In this document: piece after piece, positions 17,816 through 26,764 of the stretch
How positions within the stretch are numbered: position 1 is the first letter of the stretch
Layout of the letters: every line of letters begins with the position of its first letter
Assembly (NCBI GenBank): GCA_964548275.1
Contig: CAZJQI010000004.1
Coordinates: 1 to 64,000, forward strand
Length of the DNA: 64,000 nucleotides
Direction of reading: 5' to 3'
From: JAUVUV01 sp964548275
GTDB lineage: Bacteria; Gemmatimonadota; Glassbacteria; GWA2-58-10
The notes under the pieces: generated by a model
Told to the model about the DNA's origin: nothing
The model's database searches: none
The model's input: the letters and a program-made list of their open reading frames with translations, nothing else
Position numbers and translations under genes: made by a program

Positions 17816-18856
17816 ATGATATTAAAAGTTTCCAGTTCGCCGCATATTTTCACCAGCGAATCTATCCCAAAGATTATGCTGGCAGTGGTGATTTCACTGG
17901 TTCCGGCCGCTGTCGGCGCGGTTTATTTTTTCGGAGCTCACGCGCTTGTTTTGATCGTTCTGGCAGTGGCCTCAGCAGTGGGAACCGAGGCATTATGCCA
18001 GAAATTGAGAGGTATCCCGGTTACAGTAAACAACTGTTCGGCCTTTGTGACCGGGATCCTGCTGGCTTTCAATCTCCCGGCGAATGCTCCCTGGTGGATG
18101 GCCGTTCTGGGCAGCGCCTTCGCCATTGCCATTGTCAAGGAGCTTTTCGGCGGGATCGGTTACAATATCTGGAACCCGGCACTTGCCGCCCGGGCCTTTC
18201 TGCTTGCTTCCTGGCCCACGACAATGATCTCGAGCACAGAATTTCCCGCGCCTCGTGGAGGAAGCTTGAGCGGCGTGGAGCTTGAGGGTATCACCCAGGC
18301 TACCCCACTTCAGCTTATCAAGAATACCATCACCCCCATATTCGAAAGGGCGGAGTCGGTTTCGGCGGCCCAGGTGGAAAATACCCGCCGCGTGCTCGAA
18401 CAGATGGCGAGCGCCGATTATTACGGAGCGCTTTTTTGGGGCAGGGTCGGCGGGGTGATCGGTGAAACTTCGGCTGCGCTGCTGATCCTCGGCGGAATTT
18501 TCCTGCTGGCCAGGGGTTATATCGACTGGCGGGTGCCGGTGGGCTATATCGGTACCGTGGCAGTGCTGGCGTGGGTTTTCGGTGGGCCGGAGGGCTATTT
18601 TACCGGTAACGTGGGCTTTCACATTTTAAGCGGCGGCCTACTGCTTGGCGCATTTTTCATGGCCACTGACATGGTCACCTCACCGATTACATGCAAGGGG
18701 AAATGGATTTTCGCAGTGGGCTGCGGGGTTTTTACCATGTTGATTCGGCTCAAGGGAGGCTATCCTGAGGGAGTGTCATACGCGATCCTGCTGATGAACA
18801 CCGCCACGCCTCTGATCGATATCTACACCAAGCCGAAGATTTACGGAGGAAACTGA
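17816..18856 (+). CDS. rnfD: Rnf complex subunit RnfD
   Basis: A 346-residue polytopic membrane protein of the NqrB/RnfD family, with about nine hydrophobic segments starting at MLAVVISLVPAAVGAVYFFG. The covalent-FMN site is expected at Thr163 in GITQATPLQL. NIWNPALAARAFLL and the C-terminal IRLKGGYPEGVSYAILLMN are family signatures. It lies 104 bases downstream of rnfC and 2 bases before rnfG. Confidence 0.94.
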   Translation: MILKVSSSPHIFTSESIPKIMLAVVISLVPAAVGAVYFFGAHALVLIVLAVASAVGTEALCQKLRGIPVTVNNCSAFVTGILLAFNLPANAPWWMAVLGSAFAIAIVKELFGGIGYNIWNPALAARAFLLASWPTTMISSTEFPAPRGGSLSGVELEGITQATPLQLIKNTITPIFERAESVSAAQVENTRRVLEQMASADYYGALFWGRVGGVIGETSAALLILGGIFLLARGYIDWRVPVGYIGTVAVLAWVFGGPEGYFTGNVGFHILSGGLLLGAFFMATDMVTSPITCKGKWIFAVGCGVFTMLIRLKGGYPEGVSYAILLMNTATPLIDIYTKPKIYGGN

Positions 18857-18858
18857 CT

Positions 18859-19428
18859 GTGAGCGAGATTTTCAAACTGGCAGGAATGCTCACCCTGATT
18901 ACCGGGATTGCGGCTACAGCGCTTTCCAATGTCTACATGCTCACTCGTGACAGGATCGCCCAGGTGGAGAGCGCACTGGAGGCAGCGGCCAGACGTACCG
19001 CCCTGCCGGAAGCGGTCGTTTTTACAGCCGATACCACTGCAGACGGATTCGTTTTCTACCATGGCTGGGCGGACAGTTCCGCCAGCGGAGAACCGGTAGG
19101 CTATATCGCCCTGGCTCTCGGCAAGGGGTATTCGAGCAGGATCCGCACGATGGTCGGTGTGGACAGCGAGATGAATATAACCGGTATCAAGATCGCTTTT
19201 CAGCAGGAAACCCCGGGTCTGGGCACCCGGATCGAAGAGGTGAGGAAAGGGGATGACGCCCCCTGGTTCCAGGAGCAGTTCAGAGGCAAGATCCTGGAAT
19301 ATCTCGAGGTCGTCCGCACAGCCGACCCAGAGAGGATCGAGGCGATTACCGGTGCCACGATCAGTTCGGAAGCAGTGACAAACTCGGTGCGCGAAGCAGT
19401 CGAAAAACTTCAGAAAGTTATCCAATAA
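18859..19428 (+). CDS. rnfG: Rnf complex subunit RnfG (FMN-binding)
   Basis: A 189-residue protein starting at GTG behind GGAGG. One N-terminal membrane helix (LAGMLTLITGIAATALSNVYML) precedes a periplasmic FMN-binding domain whose motif ITGATISS provides Thr167 for covalent flavin attachment. GLGTRIEE is another family signature. It carries electrons between RnfD and the membrane subunits. Confidence 0.94.
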   Translation: MSEIFKLAGMLTLITGIAATALSNVYMLTRDRIAQVESALEAAARRTALPEAVVFTADTTADGFVFYHGWADSSASGEPVGYIALALGKGYSSRIRTMVGVDSEMNITGIKIAFQQETPGLGTRIEEVRKGDDAPWFQEQFRGKILEYLEVVRTADPERIEAITGATISSEAVTNSVREAVEKLQKVIQ

Positions 19429-19447
19429 ACCAGCAGGGAGCTCTATC

Positions 19448-20047
19448 TTGTCGGCCTGGAAAATATTTGTTCGCGGTTTATGGGAGGATGTCCCGCTGTT
19501 CAGGCTGGTACTCGGCCTGTGCCCGGCGCTGGCAGTGACGACTTCTCTGAGAAACGGGTTGGGGATGGGCCTGGCCACCATGAGCGTTCTTCTGGGCTCC
19601 AACTTCGTGGTTTCCCTGGTTCGCAAAGCTATACCGGCAAAGATCCGCATCCCCTCTTTTATCGTGGTTATCGCCAGTTTTGTTACTATTGTGGACCTGG
19701 TGATGCATGGTTTTACCCCTGAGTTGCACAAGGCGCTGGGAATTTTTATCCCGCTTATCGTGGTAAATTGCCTTATTCTGGGAAGGGCGGAGGCTTTTGC
19801 CAGCAAGAACAGCCTCGGTAGATCGCTTCTGGATGCCGCAGGCATGGGACTTGGCTTCACCCTGGCGCTCTGCATTCTCGGCTCCGTGCGCGAGATTCTC
19901 GGCTCTGGTACAATCGGCGGGTTTGTTCTAACTCCTGAAAGCTATCGCCCCGTTCTGCTCCTTATCCTGCCGCCCGGAGGTTTTATCGTCTACGGCCTGT
20001 TGATTGCATGGTTTAATCTTCTGGATTCGAAAAGAGGCGGGAGATGA
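19448..20047 (+). CDS. rnfE: Rnf complex subunit RnfE
   Basis: A 199-residue membrane protein of the NqrD/RnfE family with six hydrophobic segments. Signatures are LVLGLCPALAVTTSLRNGLGMGLA and IFIPLIVVNCLILGRAEAFA (cysteines of the presumed membrane iron centre lie in GLCPALA and VNCLILG). It starts at TTG and its end overlaps rnfA by 4 bases. Confidence 0.94.
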   Translation: MSAWKIFVRGLWEDVPLFRLVLGLCPALAVTTSLRNGLGMGLATMSVLLGSNFVVSLVRKAIPAKIRIPSFIVVIASFVTIVDLVMHGFTPELHKALGIFIPLIVVNCLILGRAEAFASKNSLGRSLLDAAGMGLGFTLALCILGSVREILGSGTIGGFVLTPESYRPVLLLILPPGGFIVYGLLIAWFNLLDSKRGGR

Positions 20048-20631
20048 ATATCGATTCGCTGTTTGTGATAGTAATCAGTACGATTTTTGTTAATAATTTC
20101 GTGCTCTCACGCTTTCTGGGTCTCTGCCCGTTTCTGGGGGTGAGCCGGAACCTCAACAGCTCTTTCGGCATGGGCATGGCGGTGATTTTCGTGATGACCA
20201 TCGCTTCCTTTGTCACCTGGCCGATCTACCAGTTGGTACTCGTTCCCTACGGCATTACCTACCTTCGCACGATAGTCTTTATCCTCGTCATCGCCGGCCT
20301 GGTGCAGTTTGTCGAGATGGTGATGAACAAAACTGCTCCGGCGCTCTACCAGGCGCTCGGCATATTTCTGCCGCTGATCACCACCAACTGCGCCATTCTG
20401 GGTGTGGCGGTGCTCAATATCGAGGATGAACTGACATTGATCGAGTCCCTGGTGCAGGGTCTCTCAGCCGGGATCGGTTTTACCCTGGCCCTGGTTTTGA
20501 TGGCCGGGATCAGGGAACGGCTGGAACTGGGACAGGTCCCCGAAAGCTTGCGCGGGGTACCGATTGCCCTGATATGTGCGGGGTTGATGTCGATCGCTTT
20601 CCTGGGTTTCGCAGGCTTTTCGATTAAGTGA
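20044..20631 (+). CDS. rnfA: Rnf complex subunit RnfA
   Basis: A 195-residue membrane protein, inverted-topology homologue of RnfE, with the family phrases NNFVLSRFLGLCPFLGVS and GIFLPLITTNCAILGVA. The start overlaps the rnfE stop (ATGA). In most operons rnfB follows or precedes; here the next gene encodes a DUF1844 protein and a terminator ends the unit, so RnfB, the ferredoxin-facing subunit, is absent from this locus. Confidence 0.95.
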   Translation: MNIDSLFVIVISTIFVNNFVLSRFLGLCPFLGVSRNLNSSFGMGMAVIFVMTIASFVTWPIYQLVLVPYGITYLRTIVFILVIAGLVQFVEMVMNKTAPALYQALGIFLPLITTNCAILGVAVLNIEDELTLIESLVQGLSAGIGFTLALVLMAGIRERLELGQVPESLRGVPIALICAGLMSIAFLGFAGFSIK

Positions 20632-20647
20632 CCGGGATGATACAATA

Positions 20648-20926
20648 ATGGCCGACAAAGATAAAAATAATCACGTGCCGATGGAACCTTCTTTCCTGAC
20701 TGTTGTAATGATGTTAAGCGGCAGTGCGGCGGGCTATCTTGAGGCAGCCGGAAACGAGGAGTTAGAGGACAAAAGGACTGAAAACCTCGAATTGGCCCGC
20801 TTCACGATTGACCTTCTCGGCGTGCTCGAAACCAAAACCAAGGGCAACCTGAGCGAGGAAGAAAACCAGGTGCTCCAGAAATCCCTGGCCGATTTACGAT
20901 TGCTTTACGTGAAAGCCACAGGGTGA
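20648..20926 (+). CDS. DUF1844 family protein
   Basis: A 92-residue soluble protein with the DUF1844 pattern: a short polar start, PSFLTVVMMLSGSAAGYLEAAG, ELARFTIDLLGVLETKTKGNLSEEE, and a C-terminal helix NQVLQKSLADLRLLYV. The family is widespread but uncharacterised. It lies 16 bases after rnfA and is the last gene before the terminator at 21046. Confidence 0.85.
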   Translation: MADKDKNNHVPMEPSFLTVVMMLSGSAAGYLEAAGNEELEDKRTENLELARFTIDLLGVLETKTKGNLSEEENQVLQKSLADLRLLYVKATG

Positions 20927-21045
20927 TATACTCAAGTCTCTCCCGTAACAGGAAAGGTTCATTGATAATAACTGCTTAATCTTTTCTATTTTAGATTTCT
21001 TTATTATATTAATATTTGTTTTACAGATATCTTGTTCTGTTACGG

Positions 21046-21077
21046 TTCCTCCTTTCCATTTGAGGAGGAATTTTTTT
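21046..21077 (+). terminator. Rho-independent terminator of the rnf unit
   Basis: TTCCTCCT pairs with AGGAGGAA (8 bp, 9-base loop), directly followed by seven T residues. Its position argues against the in-frame TTG at 21060 as the start of the next gene, because that codon lies inside the hairpin. Confidence 0.85.
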
Positions 21078-21101
21078 AATCTTCCTTGCAGGGTAAGATT
21101 C

Positions 21102-22346
21102 TTGTCTGAATTGAAATTCAAAAAGAACTACAGAGTGCATAACTTCATTAAATCCATATACTTGCCGGTATTTTTTCTCTCCTTTATTCTATCGCTATTA
21201 TCCGGTTGCACGGAAACTACCCGGAACACCTCAGGGTTCGTTCTGCTCCCCGAGAATATTGTCGGCGGACTGCCGGAAGAGAAAGAATTCCACCAGGCTC
21301 TTGAAATAACAGAGGTAGCCAGCGCACCGCTCAATAAAGGCGAAATGACCCGGATTTTCGTAGGCGGCAGGGGTGATTTTCTGATGCGTTCCGCTCTCGA
21401 TTTCCGCATCGACCTGCCAGAGGATGCAGAAATTGTCTCTGGAATCCTTCACCTTTACGTTTTGGGCGTAAGTGGAGAGTTGCCGATAAATCTCTCGGTG
21501 CACCTGTTGGAGGAGAATTTCGAAGAAACCGAGGTGACATACCAACGCGCTTCGGATGACCAGCTCTGGAGTACTCCCGGCGGTGATTTCAGCAGCGAGC
21601 CGATCGGTCAAGCCTCTTTCGAGGGCAACTATAGCGATACCCTCGTCGTGGAGCTGGACAAGAATGCCTTGAACGATTACATCTCCACTGGCGCGATAGA
21701 CCTGCCGTTTATTATCCTCGCCGACAATCGGAATTCCTACCTGGGCCTTGTCGCCAGGGAGTCGATCCCGACCCAGCCCGTGGCCTCGCGACTGGATCTG
21801 ATCTACAAGCTGAGCGGTGGGACCACTCAGAGCCTGCTCGAGCGCAGGGCATTAAAGGACGCCACGATTGCCCAGTACGACGGGACGATCAATGGGGATG
21901 AGTATCTGATAGTCGGAGAACTTCCCTCAAGCCAGGTCTTTTTCGCCTATGATCTGAGCGCTTTACCGTCCCTGGCCACGGTAAACCAGGCACAGCTACA
22001 CCTCTGGATAGCCGGCAGGGCGATTGTGGACAGCTTCCATGTGGCTGTACATACGGCCCATGAATTATCTTTCGTTCCACCAGAGGAGCTTTTCCTCGGC
22101 CAGGCTCAAGGGGTAGGCATGGCTGATTCTTCCATTATTATGGATGTCACCCTGGCCTTTCAGAGATTGATCCTGGAAGGGCCTGGACACACTGGTCCAA
22201 ATTATATTGTCGTTTCGAGTTTCAGCAGAACCAATATCGCCGGTTTCCTGGAAATTTATCCGCCTGGGGGGGAAGATATCCAGCGGCGGCCGTATTTTAA
22301 ACTGATCTATTCGGATGCACCGGAAGCTGCGAAACCGCGAAAATAA
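21102..22346 (+). CDS. Lipoprotein with DNRLRE-like beta-sandwich regions
   Basis: A predicted lipoprotein of about 414 residues. The lipobox LLSGC ends a hydrophobic stretch (YLPVFFLSFILSLLSGC). The N-terminus is uncertain: TTG at 21102 has AGGG eight bases upstream, GTG at 21135 gives a shorter n-region, and TTG at 21060 is excluded by the terminator. Two similar halves (about 55-240 and 245-400) resemble DNRLRE or carbohydrate-binding beta-sandwich modules (SALDFRIDLPEDAEIVSGIL, FFAYDLSALPSLATVNQAQL). The next gene, 28 bases on, encodes a beta-barrel protein, so the pair may form an outer-membrane unit. The role is unknown. Confidence 0.65.
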   Translation: MSELKFKKNYRVHNFIKSIYLPVFFLSFILSLLSGCTETTRNTSGFVLLPENIVGGLPEEKEFHQALEITEVASAPLNKGEMTRIFVGGRGDFLMRSALDFRIDLPEDAEIVSGILHLYVLGVSGELPINLSVHLLEENFEETEVTYQRASDDQLWSTPGGDFSSEPIGQASFEGNYSDTLVVELDKNALNDYISTGAIDLPFIILADNRNSYLGLVARESIPTQPVASRLDLIYKLSGGTTQSLLERRALKDATIAQYDGTINGDEYLIVGELPSSQVFFAYDLSALPSLATVNQAQLHLWIAGRAIVDSFHVAVHTAHELSFVPPEELFLGQAQGVGMADSSIIMDVTLAFQRLILEGPGHTGPNYIVVSSFSRTNIAGFLEIYPPGGEDIQRRPYFKLIYSDAPEAAKPRK

Positions 22347-22374
22347 AAGTCGCCTCAAAAGCTGGTAGGTAGTA

Positions 22375-23619
22375 ATGTTGAAACTTTTCAAGCACATGCT
22401 TCTCTGCATTTCTGAACACGGAATGGCCTGGCCACTGGCTGTTTTTCTGGTTTGTTTGAGTTCAACTGCCGGTTCCCTTCATGCGGATTCCATGTTTGCC
22501 GCGCCTCATCTGGGTATTCCGGTAGCTCCGGGGGACGCCAGAAGCCGCGCGCTGGGAGGCATTAGTGCGGCGATTCCCGGGGAGGATTTCACAATCAGCA
22601 ATCCGGCCCGCACGGTGAATTTCTGGCGCGCAGGTTTCAATGGTGTTATCGCACAGGATTACCGTTCATTGAAAGGCCCCGGCGGAAATCTTAATCTCCG
22701 CTCCACAGAGTTCCTCTCATTCCGGGGGATATTCCCAAGCTACAAGAAATTTGTCCTCTCCTGGGGAGTCTGCCAGCGGAGGGATCTCACCTGGGAGTAT
22801 TCCGACCGCCTTAATCTCGACTTTTTTCCAGGTGAAATCAGCCGCACACTTTCTTCTGACGGCGGCCTTTATGTCAGCAGGTTCACTATCGCCCGCACTG
22901 TGAGTAATAACCTGGCTTTTGGCCTGGGGCTCGACTGGATGTTCGGCAGAGCCAAAAGAGAGAGGCTGTTTGATTTCTCGAATGCAAACCTGGTCAACAA
23001 CCAGGAGAGCTATGAAACTCGGTATTCATTTGTCAGGCCCACGTTCGGGGTGTTGACCTCTATCAGGGGAACCAACGTGGGTTTCTCGATTACGATTCCG
23101 AAAACAGCCGATGTGGAATTGAAAAGTAAATTTCTCAGCGGTTATTCGTATGAGGAAACATACAGATTCAAGTATCCGCTTTCCTGGAGGCTGGGCTTTT
23201 CAAAGCGGATAACGCAGCACAGCCTGATCGGGGCCGACATAGAGTACGAGGGCTGGAAAGGCAGCGACCTGGATCTCGAGCAGCCGGCAACGGCTGCCAA
23301 TCAGTGGAGATACTGTATCGGCTACGAGTTTTTACCGGCAGCCGTGGAAAACCCTCCGCTGTACCGTAAATTCCCCCTCCGGCTGGGCTTTTCCCAGGCG
23401 ACTTACCCTTACAAAATCTCTGGCTCAAGTATAACCGAAACCTCGTTCAGTTTCGGCACCGGCAGGTATTTTGCCAACAGGAACGGGCTGGTAGACATAG
23501 CATTCGAGTATCTAAAGCGCAGAACTGAGCTGGAGAATTATCCGGAGGAGAGAGTTTTCAGGGTGGTGTTTTCTCTTTCGGCATTTGAGAGATGGGTTAC
23601 TCCTCCACGCAGAAGGTGA
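22375..23619 (+). CDS. Outer-membrane beta-barrel protein (PorV/FadL-like)
   Basis: A 414-residue protein with a signal sequence in the first 38 residues (PLAVFLVCLSSTAGSLHA). A glycine-rich N-terminal plug-like part (GDARSRALGGISAAIPG, SNPA) is typical of the PorV/UPF0164/FadL group. It is followed by alternating beta-strand segments with aromatic girdles (FVLSWGVCQRRDLTWEYSD, LVDIAFEYLKRR). PorV-like proteins serve as outer-membrane hubs in type IX secretion, which would fit the FlgD-like tails elsewhere in the window, but a transport porin is equally possible. Confidence 0.65.
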   Translation: MLKLFKHMLLCISEHGMAWPLAVFLVCLSSTAGSLHADSMFAAPHLGIPVAPGDARSRALGGISAAIPGEDFTISNPARTVNFWRAGFNGVIAQDYRSLKGPGGNLNLRSTEFLSFRGIFPSYKKFVLSWGVCQRRDLTWEYSDRLNLDFFPGEISRTLSSDGGLYVSRFTIARTVSNNLAFGLGLDWMFGRAKRERLFDFSNANLVNNQESYETRYSFVRPTFGVLTSIRGTNVGFSITIPKTADVELKSKFLSGYSYEETYRFKYPLSWRLGFSKRITQHSLIGADIEYEGWKGSDLDLEQPATAANQWRYCIGYEFLPAAVENPPLYRKFPLRLGFSQATYPYKISGSSITETSFSFGTGRYFANRNGLVDIAFEYLKRRTELENYPEERVFRVVFSLSAFERWVTPPRRR

Positions 23620-23793
23620 GAAACGATTTAGAATAATATTGACAATAACTTTATTAATTATTAGCTTTTTAAATCTTTTTCAGATGCCGGAAATTTGTAG
23701 AGTTTTATCCCTGGGGCATTTGCGCAATTTTCCCGTAAATGATCGGTTAATGAAATACAGAAAAAAGGCTTTTGGGGCCTGGGTGGTAATCAG

Positions 23794-24222
23794 ATGCAAA
23801 CTTATGCGACAAAAAGTAAGCATATCGAAAGAAAATGGTACGTGGTTGATGCCACGGATAGGATTCTGGGACGTCTGGCCTCGGAGATCGCCCGGCTGCT
23901 GATGGGTAAGCACAAGCCATATGTTAGCCGGCACCTCGATGTGGGCGATTTCGTAATCGTGATTAACGCGGAAAAAGTTCGCCTGACAGGCAAGAAACTT
24001 GAGCAAAAGTATTATTTCCGTCACACAGGTTATCTCGGAGGTGTCAAGACAGTTCGCCTGGACAAGATGCTTTCCGAAAAACCGGAAAAAGTGATCCGGC
24101 ATGCAGTCCGGGGCATGCTGTCGCACAATAGTCTGGGTCGCCACCAGTTGAAAAAGATGAAAGTATATGCCGGACCTGATCACCCCCACGAAGCGCAGAA
24201 ACCGGAACCATTGGAGATTTAA
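23794..24222 (+). CDS. rplM: 50S ribosomal protein uL13
   Basis: A 142-residue uL13 covering the whole family (RKWYVVDATDRILGRLASEIA, KKYYFRHTGYLGGVK, AVRGMLSHNSLGR, YAGPDHPHEAQKP). uL13 is an early-assembly protein that binds 23S rRNA. It is followed by rpsI, the near-universal order; a moderate TTGACA element lies at 23639-23644 in the 174-base leader. Confidence 0.98.
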   Translation: MQTYATKSKHIERKWYVVDATDRILGRLASEIARLLMGKHKPYVSRHLDVGDFVIVINAEKVRLTGKKLEQKYYFRHTGYLGGVKTVRLDKMLSEKPEKVIRHAVRGMLSHNSLGRHQLKKMKVYAGPDHPHEAQKPEPLEI

Positions 24223-24287
24223 AGACAGAACGGGTCCGTCCTGAAAGCAAAACCGTTCATTGGGCAGCCCGTTAAGGAGGATACGAG

Positions 24288-24686
24288 TTGGAAAAGGAAA
24301 GCAAAACAGTCCATACAGTTGGCCGGCGCAAGACCAGTGTTGCACGGGTTTATCTTTCACGCGGGAAGGGCGAATGGGAAGTCAACGGCCAGAACCTGAA
24401 TGAATATTTTTGCCGGGGTAGTCACGTCCAGCTTGTGGAACAGCCATTCGTTGCGACCGAGACTCTCGGCCACTACAAGGTTAAAGTAAATGTCAAGGGC
24501 GGAGGGCATTCCGGCCAGGCCGGTGCTATTAGACTCGCCGTAGCCCGGGCTCTGGTTGCCATGGATGAATCTCATCGCCTATCCTTGCGCAGAATGGGCC
24601 TGTTGACACGCGATCCGCGCATGGTTGAACGCAAAAAGTACGGGCAGCCCAAGGCGCGAAAGCGTTTCCAGTTCTCGAAACGCTAA
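24288..24686 (+). CDS. rpsI: 30S ribosomal protein uS9
   Basis: A 132-residue uS9 starting at TTG with AAGGAGG seven bases upstream. Signatures are VGRRKTSVARVYL, GGGHSGQAGAIRLAVARAL and the basic C-terminal tail RKKYGQPKARKRFQFSKR that reaches the P-site tRNA. It is part of the rplM-rpsI unit. Confidence 0.98.
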   Translation: MEKESKTVHTVGRRKTSVARVYLSRGKGEWEVNGQNLNEYFCRGSHVQLVEQPFVATETLGHYKVKVNVKGGGHSGQAGAIRLAVARALVAMDESHRLSLRRMGLLTRDPRMVERKKYGQPKARKRFQFSKR

Positions 24687-24780
24687 TCTGCACGCGTTTA
24701 TTTTGCAGCCGATTGGTTCGAATTCAGATATCGCATTTATCATTAGTTTGTGGGAATTAATATTTCCTGAAGGAGCTTAG

Positions 24781-25986
24781 ATGGCATTTCCAACCATCCA
24801 GAATTTACTGGAATCCGGTGTGCATTTCGGTCACCAGACTCGGCGCTGGAACCCGAAAATGAAGAAGTTTATTTTCGCCGAGCGCAATGGTATCCATATC
24901 ATAGACCTGAAAAAAACTTTGAACCACTTGAAAAAAGCCTCAGACAAGGTACGGGAGATTGCGGAAAAGGGCGGGAATATCCTTTTTGTCGGCACCAAAA
25001 AACAATTGCGTGATATTATCAGGGATGAGGCTGTCCGTTGCGGGATGTATTACGTGAACGAACGCTGGCTGGGGGGAATGATCACCAACTTCCAGACTAT
25101 CAAGAAGAACATCCGCAGGCTCAGAGAACTGGAAAGGATGAGGGACGAAGGTGAATTCGAGTTGAGGGCAAAAAAAGAAGCCCTCTCGCTCCAAAGAGAA
25201 CTGCAGAAACTCCGGAAGACATTGGACGGGATCAAACTGCTCGGCGATGTCCCCGATGCGATGTTTGTTGTCGATACGCAAAAAGAGAAAATTGCCGTGG
25301 CCGAGGCGAACAAGCTGAAGATACCGCTTATTGCCCTGATTGATACCAACGCCGATCCCGAGCAAATCACCTACCCTGTGGCAGGAAACGATGATGCCAT
25401 CCGCTCGGTTAAGATGATTACTCAGGCTATCGCTGATGCAGTGCTTGAGGGCAAAGCGAAGATAACTGAAAGAATTGAAATGGAGAAAGAGGCTGAGGGT
25501 GAGGAAGTCAAAGTGGGAATCCGGGAGCAGAGAGAACGGGAACAGCCGAGACGTCCCCGTCCCAGACGCCGTCAGCGCAGAAAAAGGCCTGCTGAGGAAA
25601 TAGCCGCAAAGAGTGCTGTAAAGGAAGCCAGGGAAGAAGGCGAAAAAAGGAAGGCCGAGCCTGCCGGTGAGAAGAAAAAAGAAGCCGCTGGTAAGGTAAA
25701 AAAGGCCTTCGGAGTTCCCAGGAAGGCTGGCGAAGAAACCAAGAAGTCAGAGGAAAAAGCCAGGAAGCCTGCCAGGGAAACGGAAAAAGCCGTTGCTGAA
25801 AAGAAAGCCGCCGGCAAGGAAACTGAACCTGCCGGTGCGGAAAAACAGGAAGCTGTCAAAGGAAAAAAACATGCGGGCGCAACCAGAAAGAAATACACTG
25901 GCAAAGCTGAAAAGGCCTCAGCGTCGGCAAAGAAGAAAGAAACAGCGGAGAATAAGCAATCAGATCGACCAGCCCGCGGAAACTAA
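24781..25986 (+). CDS. rpsB: 30S ribosomal protein uS2 with a long lysine/alanine/glutamate-rich C-terminal extension
   Basis: A 401-residue protein. Residues 1 to about 235 are a complete uS2 (LLESGVHFGHQTRRWNPKM, GTKKQLRDIIRDEA, ERWLGGMITNF, FVVDTQKEKIAVAEA). The remaining 165 or so residues are low complexity: an Arg-rich block (QPRRPRPRRRQRRKRP) followed by repeated K/A/E/T/G/P segments such as AEEIAAKSAVKEAREE and KKKETAEN. Normal uS2 ends near residue 230-260. The start has GGAG upstream. It is the first gene of rpsB-tsf-pyrH-frr. Confidence 0.95.
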   Translation: MAFPTIQNLLESGVHFGHQTRRWNPKMKKFIFAERNGIHIIDLKKTLNHLKKASDKVREIAEKGGNILFVGTKKQLRDIIRDEAVRCGMYYVNERWLGGMITNFQTIKKNIRRLRELERMRDEGEFELRAKKEALSLQRELQKLRKTLDGIKLLGDVPDAMFVVDTQKEKIAVAEANKLKIPLIALIDTNADPEQITYPVAGNDDAIRSVKMITQAIADAVLEGKAKITERIEMEKEAEGEEVKVGIREQREREQPRRPRPRRRQRRKRPAEEIAAKSAVKEAREEGEKRKAEPAGEKKKEAAGKVKKAFGVPRKAGEETKKSEEKARKPARETEKAVAEKKAAGKETEPAGAEKQEAVKGKKHAGATRKKYTGKAEKASASAKKKETAENKQSDRPARGN

Positions 25987-26102
25987 AATTGGTTCCCAGC
26001 AAAAAGCTCTATTCCCTGCTATTGGATTAATCCGGTTAGCTGGTTAGCCATTCGAATTGGATAAAAGGTTACAGGTATCAAGATCGCTTATAAGGAATAA
26101 TA

Positions 26103-26696
26103 ATGGAGATTACTGCGGCCAGTGTACAGGCCCTGCGTAAAGCCACCGGTGTCGGCATGATGGATTGCAAAAGGGCTCTTACCGAAGCGAAAGGAGATGC
26201 GGAAAAAGCCACTGAGATTCTTCGCAAAAAGGGAGCGATGAGGGCTGCCAAGCGGCAGGACCGAGAAACCCGCGAGGGTCTTATCCATTCTTATATTCAC
26301 ACAGGCGGCAAGATTGGTGCGCTGGTGGAACTTAACTGCGAAACGGATTTCGTAGCCCGGACCGATGAATTCCAGCAGCTGGCCAAGGATATAGCCATGC
26401 ATATCGCAGCCACTAATCCGGATTTTATCAGCCGTAAAGAAGTTCCGGCTGATTTAGTCGAAAAGGAAAAGGAGATTTACAGTGAGCAGGTTGCCCAGAG
26501 TGGCAAACCGGAGAAAGTACTGGACAAAATAGTTAAGGGACGCCTGGAGAAATACTATCAGGAAGTTTGCCTGCTGGAGCAAGCCTTTATCAAAAATCCC
26601 GATACCTCGGTCGGCCAGTTAGTGCAGGAGACGGCGGCAAAAGTCGGTGAGAATATTCAAGTCCGCCGTTTTGCCCGATTCCAACTGGGTCAGTAG
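26103..26696 (+). CDS. tsf: Elongation factor Ts
   Basis: A 197-residue EF-Ts, the guanine-nucleotide exchange factor of EF-Tu. The N-terminal UBA-like domain (VQALRKATGVGMMDCKRALTEA) and the core TDFVARTD motif (GALVELNCETDFVART) are intact. At about 200 residues it is the short form also found in Thermus, lacking the second half of the longer E. coli type core. It lies between rpsB and pyrH. Confidence 0.97.
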   Translation: MEITAASVQALRKATGVGMMDCKRALTEAKGDAEKATEILRKKGAMRAAKRQDRETREGLIHSYIHTGGKIGALVELNCETDFVARTDEFQQLAKDIAMHIAATNPDFISRKEVPADLVEKEKEIYSEQVAQSGKPEKVLDKIVKGRLEKYYQEVCLLEQAFIKNPDTSVGQLVQETAAKVGENIQVRRFARFQLGQ

Positions 26697-26764
26697 CTTT
26701 CTTTCCTTTATCTGGGCAGGAACCCCGCACTGCCCTGATTCCAACTGGAGCCAGATAATATCCG

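Noticed and set aside
21060..21101. An upstream TTG start for the lipoprotein gene at 21102
   Set aside because: The codon lies inside the stem-loop of the rnf terminator and would add a non-signal N-terminus.
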